The notes under the pieces were generated by a model. The model saw only the letters and a program-made list of their open reading frames with translations, did not search any database and was not told the DNA's origin. This document shows, in pieces, positions 48,301 to 56,116 of a stretch of DNA of 64,000 bases; the stretch's first letter is position 1; every line of letters starts with the position of its first letter. Where the stretch lies: NCBI GenBank assembly GCA_029262575.1, contig JAJCZC010000020.1:44497-108496 (forward strand), read 5' to 3'. The stretch comes from Candidatus Babelota bacterium (GTDB taxonomy: Bacteria; Babelota; Babeliae; Babelales; Vermiphilaceae). Made by a program: the position numbers and the translations under genes.

Positions 48301-49626
48301 ATCACCTGGCCAAACTTTTGAATGTAACTCCTTAAGAGCTTCATCCTGCGTCATGGCAGGATCTTGTGCTAGGGTCATAGCAATAGTAGGTTGGAAAACA
48401 TAACCAGATGAACGAATCAGTTCAAAACTTATTTTTTTGAATCTACGGAATTGATCATAAAGCTCTTCCGTGAAAATCTCACCTTGTTGCGCTATGATTT
48501 CACCAGTTTGCTCATCTATAACATCTTTACCAAATATGCGATTGACCAAACCTGATTTACGTAGATATAGATGATCAACACCAGCTTTTTTTAACTGAAC
48601 GATAATATCTTTATTGATACGTTTACCAACAAAGGCCTTTTCTTTTTCAGCAGGTAACATTCCACGTTCCATACGTTGCCCCAACAGTGAATCGTCGAGA
48701 ACAGAATAAAACTCATCTTTTGCAAAATGAATCGTATCAAAATTATAAAACATAGAAATGATCTTATCTCGATCAATTCCTAATGACTGAAGGAATGTAG
48801 TAACTAATAATTTTTTCTTTTTATCAATACGAATATAAAGATGGTCATTACTGTCAAATTCGAAATCAAGCCATGACCCACGCATTGGAATTACGCGTGC
48901 AAGATAATATGGACGGCCGCGATAATCTTTGACCTTTTTACTTTGAGAAAAAACCACACCGGCTGATCTGTGCAGTTGACTCACAATTACACGATCAACA
49001 CCATTGATTAAAAAGGTACCTAAATTACCCAATTTAAAGCGACCATGCTCTTCGTGCAGATCTGCCATAACGGGCACATCAGCAAAGAAAATATCCTGTT
49101 CTTTAACATCTTGAATAGATTTATTTTCTTTATCGTCCACTGCCCAAGTTATCAATTGAATTTTAACTTTTAGTGGCATTGCAAATGTTTGTCCTGATGA
49201 ACGACATTCATCTAAGGACATAGGCATTTTAACTACAACGCGAGAATGGCAATTGGGACACGTTTTATAACGTGCATTTTTTTTCTGCGCATCAGTTAAG
49301 CGAGAGCAACCTACTTTTTTTGCTTTGGCATCGATCCATCGATAACGATTTTCAATACCTGTCAACTTACCACACGTACAAGACCAATTTCCTAATTCAT
49401 AGCTAACATATTCCAAAGACATACGATCTTCATATTCAATTGGAAATATATCACGCAAGACCTTTTCAAGCCCAATTTGTTTACGTTCTTCTGGTAAATA
49501 ATCCAATTGTACGAAATCATTAAATGACGAAGATTGTATCTCAATCAAATTTGGAACAGGGACGATGTCCTTTATTTTGCCAAATAGTTTACGAATATTG
49601 ATCTTGCCCGTATGCAAGTTAGACAT
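45319..49626 (-). CDS. rpoB: DNA-directed RNA polymerase beta subunit
   Basis: 1435 residues, at the long end for the family. Marks: fork loop region [20 protein letters not shown] (the rifampicin pocket; Q, D and H are wild-type), [20 protein letters not shown], the switch region [13 protein letters not shown], and [19 protein letters not shown] near the end. The insertion around residues 1080-1130 is charged and partly coiled. Unusually, residues 85-160 hold a zinc-finger-like set (SCTCGKLTG and [10 protein letters not shown]), a pair absent from most RpoB proteins. Upstream of rpoC with a 4-base gap. Confidence 0.98.
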   Translation of the reverse strand: [1435 protein letters not shown]

Positions 49627-49711
49627 TCAGTTGCTCCTCGTATTAGCACTAAAATATTATTTAATACATCACAAAAACTGATGCGTCTTATTAACTTAAA
49701 TAAAATAAAAC

Positions 49712-50095
49712 TTAGGAAAGCTGAACTTTTGCTCCAGCTGCTTCTAAAGCTTCTTTCATTTTGTTTGCTTCTTCTTTAGGTACGCTTTCGCCAACAACTG
49801 TTGGAGCGTCTTCAACAGCTTTTTTAGCGTCAGACAAGCTCAAAGATGTTACTGAACGTAATGCTTTAATAGCTTTAATCTTTTCAGAACCAGCTTCTTG
49901 CAAAGTCACTTTAAATTCAGTTTTTTCTTCTGCAGCAGCTTCGCCGCCGGCAGCTCCAGCAGCAGGTGCTGCCGCAACTGGCATTGCAGCTGAAACGCCA
50001 AATTTTTCTTCTAATGCTTTTACAAAATCTGCCACTTCTAAAACAGACATGCCGCCTATTTCATCAATCAATTTATCAAATGACTTTGATGCCAT
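49712..50095 (-). CDS. rplL: 50S ribosomal protein L7/L12
   Basis: 127 residues from ATG 50095 (MASKSFDKLIDEIG). N-terminal dimer domain, Ala/Gly hinge (AAAPAAGAAGGEAAAEE), and C-terminal factor-binding domain (EKIKAIKALRSVTSLSLSDA). It forms the ribosomal stalk that recruits translation GTPases. Normal order after rplJ. Confidence 0.98.
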   Translation of the reverse strand: MASKSFDKLIDEIGGMSVLEVADFVKALEEKFGVSAAMPVAAAPAAGAAGGEAAAEEKTEFKVTLQEAGSEKIKAIKALRSVTSLSLSDAKKAVEDAPTVVGESVPKEEANKMKEALEAAGAKVQLS

Positions 50096-50191
50096 GTTAG
50101 TTCTCCACAATTACACAATTATGATTTAACAAATTCACTTAATTACATATCTTCGTAATAAAAGCCAAGGGGAGCATCACACCTTAACGCA

Positions 50192-50710
50192 TTACTGTTT
50201 TTTTTGTCCAATTTGAGTGAGTGCCCACAACAATGACTGTGGAACCATATTGAGCGCACGAGCAAAACCTGCAATAGGCGCATTCAATGTACCACAAACT
50301 TGAGCCAACAACACCTCTTTTGAAGGCAGTGAACCAATACGATTAATATCTGATTGATTCAATAGCATTTGATCCAAGCTTCCTGCAATAACGGACAAAG
50401 CCTCATTATCTTTGGCAAAATCACTCAACACTTTTGCTACAGCTGCTGGTTCTTCAAATGCAAAAACCAACCCTATTTGGTCTGAATAATATGGACGCAT
50501 AACCTCAGCACCTGGATCCCCATTAGCGGCCAAATTCATTAAACGTGCTTTTGTAACTTTAAGTTTTGCGCCTTTTGCACGCAAATCGTTACGCAAACTT
50601 TGCATCTGTTTAACAGTCAAACCAGGATACTTTACAATAAACGAAGCCTTACTTTGAGCAAAACTATCTTTAAGCGATGATATCATCGCAGCTTTTTGTT
50701 CACGATTCAT
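50192..50710 (-). CDS. rplJ: 50S ribosomal protein L10
   Basis: 172 residues. VKQMQSLRNDLRAKGAKLKV is the L10 signature; the last 30 residues form the helix that carries L7/L12 dimers. Located between rplA and rplL, as usual. In other bacteria L10-L12 represses its own mRNA; I did not see a clear leader structure. Confidence 0.97.
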   Translation of the reverse strand: MNREQKAAMISSLKDSFAQSKASFIVKYPGLTVKQMQSLRNDLRAKGAKLKVTKARLMNLAANGDPGAEVMRPYYSDQIGLVFAFEEPAAVAKVLSDFAKDNEALSVIAGSLDQMLLNQSDINRIGSLPSKEVLLAQVCGTLNAPIAGFARALNMVPQSLLWALTQIGQKKQ

Positions 50711-50730
50711 AGTTCTTATTTCCTCAACAG

Positions 50731-51423
50731 CTATAACACATCATCAGGATTAATCGATATGCCAGGCCCCATGGTGGAAGATACACTGATTTTTTTCAGG
50801 TACTTTCCTTTTGATACTGCAGGCCTTGCAGACATAATAGCCTTGATAAATGCATTAAAATTATCTTGCAATTTATCCGCATCAAACGATGCTTTACCAA
50901 AACTAAAATGTACTGTGCCTTGCTTGTCATTTTTGAAAAAAGCTCGCCCCTTTTTGAGCTCAGATACAATTGAACCTACGTCTAAAGTAACCGTTCCCAA
51001 TTTTTTATTAGGCAATAAACCTCTTGGACCAAGCAATTTTGCTAGTTTGCCAACCATCCCCATCAAGTCGGGAGTTGCAACAGCATAATCAAACTCCATC
51101 CATCCATTCTTTATCTTCTCAATTAAATCTTCTGAACCAACAAAATCAGCTCCCGCTTTTTCAGCCTGTTCAACATGATCGCCCTTAGCAAAAACAATAA
51201 TGCGCGGCACCTTGCCTCTACCATGTGGTAGAACAACTGAACCGCGAACACCTTGATCACCTTTTGAGGCATCAATGCCTAGATTAATTGCCACATCAAC
51301 TGATTCATCAAATTTAGTGAATGTAGCATCCTTAAGTTTCTCTAATGCTTCCTTAATTGAAACATTGGAGACACCTTCAACTGATTGTTGTGCTTTTGTA
51401 AATTTTTTTCCGTGTTTGGACAT
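50731..51423 (-). CDS. rplA: 50S ribosomal protein L1
   Basis: 230 residues. Marks: GSVVLPHGRGKVPRIIVFAK, GLLPNKKLGTVT, and AFIKAIMSARPAVSKGKYLK. L1 binds 23S rRNA in the mobile stalk near the E site. Normal position after rplK. Confidence 0.98.
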   Translation of the reverse strand: MSKHGKKFTKAQQSVEGVSNVSIKEALEKLKDATFTKFDESVDVAINLGIDASKGDQGVRGSVVLPHGRGKVPRIIVFAKGDHVEQAEKAGADFVGSEDLIEKIKNGWMEFDYAVATPDLMGMVGKLAKLLGPRGLLPNKKLGTVTLDVGSIVSELKKGRAFFKNDKQGTVHFSFGKASFDADKLQDNFNAFIKAIMSARPAVSKGKYLKKISVSSTMGPGISINPDDVL

Positions 51424-51438
51424 ATGATTTCCCTCAAG

Positions 51439-51867
51439 TTACCCTTCGATAACATCAACCCCCATACTTCTAGCGCTGCCAGCAACAATCTTTTTTGCTT
51501 GTTCAATATCAACAGCGTTCAAATCGGGCATTTTAACTTTTGCAATTTCTTCAACATCACTCCAAGTCAACTTGCCTACTTTATCAACATTTGGCCTAGA
51601 GGAGCCTTTTTTTGCTGAAATTTTCTTTTTAATAAGCTCAGTTGTTGGTTGTGTTTTGGTAATAAAACTGAATGATCTATCACCATACACTGTAATAATT
51701 ACGGGAACAGTTTCCCCACGTCGATTAGACGTTGCAGCATTAAATTGTTTGCAAAAGTCCATGATTTTAACACCCTGTTGACCGAGTGAAGAACCAACTG
51801 GTGGTGCAGGCGTAGCACCGCCTCCAGGAATTTGCAATTTAATCTGTGCCTTAATTGGTTTTGCCAT
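51439..51867 (-). CDS. rplK: 50S ribosomal protein L11
   Basis: 142 residues. N-terminal [20 protein letters not shown] and C-terminal [11 protein letters not shown] are diagnostic. It binds the GTPase centre of 23S rRNA. Fifteen bases before rplA. Confidence 0.98.
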   Translation of the reverse strand: MAKPIKAQIKLQIPGGGATPAPPVGSSLGQQGVKIMDFCKQFNAATSNRRGETVPVIITVYGDRSFSFITKTQPTTELIKKKISAKKGSSRPNVDKVGKLTWSDVEEIAKVKMPDLNAVDIEQAKKIVAGSARSMGVDVIEG

Positions 51868-51893
51868 CTTTAACCTATACTATTAAACATGTA

Positions 51894-52412
51894 TTATCGT
51901 TTAACTTGATTAAACCCAAGCTCAACAGGAGTCATACGGCCAAAAATACTAACCATAACTGTGAGCTTTTCACTTTCTTGATCAACTTTATCGATTATAC
52001 CAACAAATCCTGCAAATGGTCCTTTTTCAATATCAACCTCTTGCCCTTCGGCAAACTCTGCTTTATCAGTTGAAACAACCAATTCGCCTTTCATTTGAGA
52101 TACAATGCGATCAATCTCTTTTTTTCTTAGAGGTATTGGATCCTTCCCTCCCAAGAAACGCAACACGCGCAAACTTGATGTAACCAATCGAATCGTTTCA
52201 GGCCTAGCTTCCATTTCAACAAGGACATAACCAGGAAATAGTTGCTCATCTGTTGATTCTTGAGCCTGAAAAAAACTTTTCATCTTGGCTGAAGGAACCA
52301 AAATCTGACCAAAATCTTCTTCTAACTCTTTCTTTTTTATCTGCTTTTCAAGATCAGTCTTTACAGCCTCTTCGTAACCGGCATAAACTTGAGCAACGTA
52401 CCATTGTTTCAT
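51894..52412 (-). CDS. nusG: Transcription termination/antitermination factor NusG
   Basis: 172 residues from ATG 52412 (MKQWYVAQVYAGYEEAVK), the usual NusG start. The NGN domain contains LFPGYVLVEME, and the C-terminal KOW domain has EGQEVDIEKGPFAGFVGIID. NusG binds RNA polymerase beta' and couples it with Rho or the ribosome. Between secE and rplK as in most bacteria. Confidence 0.97.
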   Translation of the reverse strand: MKQWYVAQVYAGYEEAVKTDLEKQIKKKELEEDFGQILVPSAKMKSFFQAQESTDEQLFPGYVLVEMEARPETIRLVTSSLRVLRFLGGKDPIPLRKKEIDRIVSQMKGELVVSTDKAEFAEGQEVDIEKGPFAGFVGIIDKVDQESEKLTVMVSIFGRMTPVELGFNQVKR

Positions 52413-52431
52413 TGGACTATATCCTAAACTA

Positions 52432-52629
52432 TTATCTGAGGCCTTGATATGCAAGCACCTGTTTCATCAACCAAGAAAACGTCGAATCAATAAAAAAAAG
52501 ATAGATAGAGAAAAGCGCTATGAGCACTAACACTACGATTGTTGAACCTATCCAATCATCAAACTTTGGCCAAACAACCTTTGCAAGCTCAACGCGTACT
52601 TGACTTAAGAACTGCACAATATCTTTCAT
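52432..52629 (-). CDS. secE: Preprotein translocase subunit SecE
   Basis: 65 residues with one membrane helix (TIVVLVLIALFSIYLFFI, about 28-47) and the family motif VRVELAKVVWPKFDD just before it. SecE holds the SecY channel, through which the many signal-peptide proteins here would pass. Next to nusG and tRNA-Trp. Confidence 0.95.
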   Translation of the reverse strand: MKDIVQFLSQVRVELAKVVWPKFDDWIGSTIVVLVLIALFSIYLFFIDSTFSWLMKQVLAYQGLR

Positions 52630-52684
52630 AGTCCATCCACAATCTATTTTCTAAAAAACTTTTTTTCGCTCACACTCTCATTTT

Positions 52685-52760
52685 TGGCAGGCCAGGAGGG
52701 ATTCGAACCCCCAACCATCAGATTTGGAGTCTGCCGCTCTACCGTTCGAGCTACTGGCCT
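52685..52760 (-). tRNA. tRNA-Trp (CCA)
   Basis: Acceptor AGGCCAG/CTGGCCT, discriminator G, encoded CCA. Anticodon stem CAGAC... with loop CTCCAAA; T-arm GGGGTTCGAATCCC region. Directly upstream of secE, as in many bacteria. Confidence 0.95.
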
Positions 52761-52765
52761 AATTA

Positions 52766-52927
52766 CTACTTCGTTTCCCTGAAGATCACATGCTTTCTAA
52801 GCCTGCGATCATACTTTCTTAATTCCAGTCGCCCAGGTTTATTTTTTTTGTTTTTTGTTGTTGTATACGTTTCGGGACTCTCAGTGCTGCGAAGCGTAAT
52901 CACAAAACGATTTTCTTTTTTTGCCAT
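52766..52927 (-). CDS. rpmG: 50S ribosomal protein L33
   Basis: 53 residues, read directly from the minus strand: [17 protein letters not shown], then YTTTKNKKN and [20 protein letters not shown] before the stop. These are the L33 family residues. It is the Cys-free L33 type. It lies between tRNA-Thr(GGT) and tRNA-Trp; in many genomes tuf precedes this spot, but not here. Confidence 0.93.
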   Translation of the reverse strand: MAKKENRFVITLRSTESPETYTTTKNKKNKPGRLELRKYDRRLRKHVIFRETK

Positions 52928-52975
52928 ACTAAGCCTATCATAAATTTACGAAAATCTACCGTCAGATGGAGTCTA

Positions 52976-53051
52976 TGGAGCCCGCGATCGGATTTGAACC
53001 GATGACCTCTCCCTTACCAAGGAAGTGCTCTACCTACTGAGCTACGTGGGC
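52976..53051 (-). tRNA. tRNA-Thr (GGT)
   Basis: Anticodon stem CTTCC/GGGAG (one T-G pair) with loop TTGGTAA. T-arm ATCGGTTCAAATCCGAT. The acceptor GCCCACG/CGCGGGC has an A-C mismatch at the fifth pair. CCA is encoded. Confidence 0.93.
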
Positions 53052-53132
53052 GATTCCAACACTCATTTATATTAGAGTAAATAAAAAAAAGAAAAAAAAC
53101 AAATTATTTTCTTTCTTTAAAGCTGAATTAAA

Positions 53133-53208
53133 TGGAGCTGGCGACTAGATTCGAACTAGCGACCTGCTGATTACAAATCAGCTGCTCTACCAACTGAGCT
53201 ACGCCAGC
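53133..53208 (-). tRNA. tRNA-Thr (TGT)
   Basis: Acceptor GCTGGCG/CGCCAGC, anticodon stem GCTGA/TCAGC with loop TTTGTAA, T-arm CTAGTTCGAATCTAG. CCA is encoded. Second Thr isoacceptor 81 bases from the first. Confidence 0.95.
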
Positions 53209-53226
53209 ACTCTCATTTATGCTATT

Positions 53227-53303
53227 TGGAGCGGGAAACGGGACTCGAACCCGCAACCTACAGCTTGGAAGGCTGTCGCTCTAGCCAATTGAGCTATTCC
53301 CGC
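53227..53303 (-). tRNA. tRNA-Gly (TCC)
   Basis: Acceptor GCGGGAA/TTCCCGC, anticodon stem ACAGC/GCTGT with loop CTTCCAA, T-arm GCGGGTTCGAGTCCCGT. CCA is encoded. Confidence 0.95.
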
Positions 53304-53472
53304 TTTCCAACCTTATTTCAAACTAAATATTTAATTTGCATTTGCAAATTGCATCCAAGCCTATATCTCATTCCCGCCAAATGGAGAAGTTTTACTATAC
53401 TAACCAATTTTTAGAAAAAATCTAATTTTCTTTTAAAAATGTGGTTTCTTAGTTATTTCAAGCTATTATATA

Positions 53473-53582
53473 GTCCGTCTTCGCCAAGACTTCTTCGGAC
53501 AGCCTTCGCAAACAGATCCATTTTCTATCGAAATCTCATTCCTTGAAAAAACTGGCCTGCCAGACGAAGCTCCGTTAGGAGC
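53473..53582. repeat. Three nearby inverted repeats between tRNA-Gly and tRNA-Tyr
   Basis: A nested hairpin at 53473-53500 has an inner stem GTCTT/AAGAC inside GTCC/GGAC. A second at 53552-53563 (CTGGC/GCCAG) has a T-run beyond it when read on the minus strand, so it may terminate tRNA-Tyr. A third at 53569-53582 is GCTCC-GTTA-GGAGC. The words CGAAG and CTTCG recur across the stretch. The rest of 53304-53588 holds no gene that I can see. Confidence 0.55.
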
Positions 53583-53588
53583 GAAGAC

Positions 53589-53673
53589 TGGTGGCGAGAG
53601 CAGGATTCGAACCTGCGAAGACTAAGTCAACGGATTTACAGTCCGTCCCCTTTGACCGCTCGGGAATCTCGCC
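53589..53673 (-). tRNA. tRNA-Tyr (GTA)
   Basis: 85 bases with the long variable arm of class II tRNAs. Acceptor GGCGAGA/TCTCGCC, discriminator A, encoded CCA. Anticodon stem ACGGA/TCCGT with loop CTGTAAA; T-arm GCAGGTTCGAATCCTGC. Confidence 0.95.
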
Positions 53674-53779
53674 TGAATGTCAAATATAAACCTATTCCAA
53701 TATAATATTGTTTTTCTTAAGATATTTCAACTAAAACTTAGGCTTTTTTGCAATATTTAACATTTTTTTTGATTTTAGC

Positions 53780-53998
53780 TTATTTTTTCTTTGATAAGGT
53801 TAAGTTACTCGAAGACCTGCCCCTGCTCACAATTGATGTAAGGGATCCGCGTTTTTTGATTGAATTCTTGCCATCTTTTAGCTTTGCATGATCACCCAAA
53901 GCAAGTGCAATTAAAGCGGCTGTTTTTCTTTTTTCCGTTGCATCTGGATGCACAAACCCAAAATCAAATTTCTGGTCATCGCCCCCAATAACTGAGGT
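53780..53998 (-). pseudogene. Orphan reading-frame remnant
   Basis: A 72-codon open frame without any ATG, GTG or TTG near its start reads GGDDQKFDFGFVHPDATEKR and then KTAALIALALGDHAKLKDGK before a basic, Ser-rich tail (SRGRSSSNLTLSKKK) and TAA. A TAG lies just upstream at 53999-54001. It reads like a real protein C-terminus that lost its 5' part, downstream of the 54031 gene. No family is recognised. The rest of 53674-54030 holds nothing else that I can support. Confidence 0.45.
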
Positions 53999-54030
53999 CT
54001 ATGCCTTTTACTTAGCTACTTTTACAAAGG

Positions 54031-54741
54031 TTATTTACCTTGTGGCGCAGTAGGCGTAGTATTGAGGACAGTATACAACTGCTGTTGTTGATGTTGTTGC
54101 GACAGCAAAGGCGCAGCATATGTTGGTGGCAGGCCATAATGGGAACTGCTATCAAATGAACCTGAATGGCTCGTCTGCTGTTGTGGTGGTGTGTGAATCA
54201 CAATTGAGGTTGTCGATGCAGAAGAACTGCGTTTACTAACTGCCGCTTGTGCTAATTTAAATGAGAATTTTTCTGCGTTGCTCCTCACACCCATCCAAGA
54301 AGGAACATGCTTAACTGTTAATATAAGTCGATAAACACCTTTAGGACTACTCGGCAAGTCATTGATTTTTATTTTGTGAGAGGCCTCTGTATCATAACTC
54401 CCCTTTTTAAACTCTTGTATAGTTACATGCTTAGAATGCTTGTCATCTTGAAAAACTTGATAACGACCTTTTGCGACACTTAAAAAAATCGACATAACCT
54501 TTGGCCCAATTGGAATGCGTTGATTAATCCCATCATACTCGGTACCAGCTGCAAGCATTCCATGACCTCCACCACCGTTCCTTATATAGCTAAAATGCAC
54601 TAAATTGTCTGTTCCGCTCTCCCCAATCATAGCTGGTTCACGATTAACAATACGGTGCAAAATGAAAGAAAACTCATAACCTGAGAAAGCATAACTCAGC
54701 AAAGCCTGCATTCCCATAGCAATAATAATCAATTTACGCAT
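54031..54741 (-). CDS. Secreted protein with Gln/Ser-rich tail, unknown function
   Basis: 236 residues. Signal peptide MRKLIIIAMGMQALLSYAFS. Residues about 20-170 form a beta-rich domain (GYEFSFILHRIVNREPAM, GVYRLILTVKHVPSWMGVR). The tail from about 170 is low complexity: Ser, then PPQQQTSHSGS and QQHQQQQ. Such tails are rare in ordinary bacterial proteins and are common in exported proteins of host-associated bacteria. AGGGAG precedes the ATG. Confidence 0.7.
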   Translation of the reverse strand: MRKLIIIAMGMQALLSYAFSGYEFSFILHRIVNREPAMIGESGTDNLVHFSYIRNGGGGHGMLAAGTEYDGINQRIPIGPKVMSIFLSVAKGRYQVFQDDKHSKHVTIQEFKKGSYDTEASHKIKINDLPSSPKGVYRLILTVKHVPSWMGVRSNAEKFSFKLAQAAVSKRSSSASTTSIVIHTPPQQQTSHSGSFDSSSHYGLPPTYAAPLLSQQHQQQQLYTVLNTTPTAPQGK

Positions 54742-54852
54742 CCGACCATCTCCCTTGAAAGGATTTAACGTTTAATTATGCTTATGGTGTTTATAAAACA
54801 TTGATACACAAAAGTCTATACTAACGTTGCAAAAAAAATCAATCTATTTATC

Positions 54853-55053
54853 CTAACCCTCTTCTTGCAAAATTTCGTGAATTTCTTCGATACAACTTGA
54901 GCATCCAGTTCCCACCATAAGCTCTTCTTGCAATGCATCAAAATCTTTTGCACCGCCTTTTATAGCCTGGACAATCTCTGAATACATTACTCCGTAACAA
55001 ATACACACTAAATAGTCTGGTTTTTGCTCTAAGGGACTTTTGGGTTCATTCAT
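54853..55053 (-). CDS. BFD-like [2Fe-2S] ferredoxin domain protein
   Basis: 66 residues. Four Cys in the BFD pattern: VCICYGV (C17, C19) and GTGCSSC (C50, C53), which bind a [2Fe-2S] cluster. BFD domains act in iron release from bacterioferritin or in Fe-S electron transfer. It overlaps the stop of tsaE by 4 bases (ATGA), so translation is coupled. Confidence 0.85.
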   Translation of the reverse strand: MNEPKSPLEQKPDYLVCICYGVMYSEIVQAIKGGAKDFDALQEELMVGTGCSSCIEEIHEILQEEG

Positions 55054-55472
55054 GACTTCTCTTTGGTTAATTGCAGTACGCGCTTATCAATACCTTCATA
55101 ATCGATCGAAATATGGCACGCAGGGACACTTTTTAGTATAGGCAGCACAACCGCAGGCCACTCAATAAAGACCTTGTTGTCAATCAAATATTCATCAAAG
55201 CCAGCCGCAATAAATTCATCAAGATTATTAAGACGATACAAATCAAAATGCACAAAGCGCTCATTTTTCTCATTGCCATAGATATTCATATAAGCAAATG
55301 TCGGACTAGTAACCTCATCTTTAATACCCAATGCTTTAGCCAATGCGCGAATAAGCGTTGTTTTACCTGCGCCTAATGAGCCGGTGAAGGTGATCACGTC
55401 ACAATCAGCAACCACATCTTTTATGCGGCTCGAAACCACCTCTAACTCATCCAAACCATAAATCATCTTCAT
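55050..55472 (-). CDS. tsaE: tRNA threonylcarbamoyladenosine biosynthesis ATPase TsaE
   Basis: 140 residues. Walker A GSLGAGKTTLIRALAKALG (about 31-49), followed by TSPTFAYMNIY and VHFDLYRL, then IEWPAVV. TsaE works with TsaB and TsaD to make t6A37 in tRNAs that read ANN codons. It lies one base after the NYN gene and overlaps the BFD gene. Confidence 0.95.
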   Translation of the reverse strand: MKMIYGLDELEVVSSRIKDVVADCDVITFTGSLGAGKTTLIRALAKALGIKDEVTSPTFAYMNIYGNEKNERFVHFDLYRLNNLDEFIAAGFDEYLIDNKVFIEWPAVVLPILKSVPACHISIDYEGIDKRVLQLTKEKS

Positions 55473-55473
55473 G

Positions 55474-56043
55474 TTATAATTTCTTTATCTTTTGCATACG
55501 TTTACGTTCTTTTTTTGATAATTTTTCTGCGGACGACCTTCGATCCTCAATCGGACTTTCCATATCATCAACTTTAGTAGGCACTTTTGTTTGCCGCATT
55601 AAGGCATCGACCTTTTCATGACTCCCTTCAGCCATTTTTATTGCCTGTCCACGATCTTTTGCTTTCTCAACCTTATGCTCAACCAACAATGCATGAAAAT
55701 CCCGTGCCTTGATTGCCTCAACATCGTAGTATTGTGCTGCAGAAGTCAATTCACGATCAGAGGAAATAAGCACCATACTTTGACCCTGATGGTTTTTAAT
55801 ATAGCGCATAATGATATCATCTGCTGTGTCATTCGGCCCCGAATACTTAACAACAATGCCTTTTTGTTGCTCAGTTGTAGGAAATAAAAATGGCCCCGCA
55901 TCAAACACCACAATAATTTCATTTTTTTTGCGCTTTGCATAGGCACTCAACAAATTAATAAAATGCTTACGTTCATTTTCATTTATACGATCAGTCCTGA
56001 CCATTGTGTGCAAAACATTATAGGCATCAACAATCACTTTCAC
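55474..56043 (-). CDS. NYN-domain (YacP-like) putative endoribonuclease
   Basis: 189 residues from GTG 56043 (GGAAAGGAA lies 8 bases upstream). Opening strand VKVIVDAYNVLHT and later 'NEIIVVFDAGPF', 'GPNDTADDIIMRYIK' and 'VLISSDRELTSAA' give the conserved Asp residues of NYN/PIN nucleases. The C-terminus is charged (SKKERKRMQKIKKL). Related YacP/Rae1 proteins cut mRNA on the ribosome. Upstream of tsaE in the same transcript. Confidence 0.85.
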   Translation of the reverse strand: MKVIVDAYNVLHTMVRTDRINENERKHFINLLSAYAKRKKNEIIVVFDAGPFLFPTTEQQKGIVVKYSGPNDTADDIIMRYIKNHQGQSMVLISSDRELTSAAQYYDVEAIKARDFHALLVEHKVEKAKDRGQAIKMAEGSHEKVDALMRQTKVPTKVDDMESPIEDRRSSAEKLSKKERKRMQKIKKL

Positions 56044-56116
56044 AGCATCATTCCTTTCCAATTATCTCCTATATTAATATAACCGATTAGATATTACTAT
56101 ATTATCACAAAATAAC

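Noticed and set aside
41196..49626. Several 60-90 codon frames opposite rpoB and rpoC
   Set aside because: They are antisense shadows of strongly conserved genes with no ribosome sites of their own.
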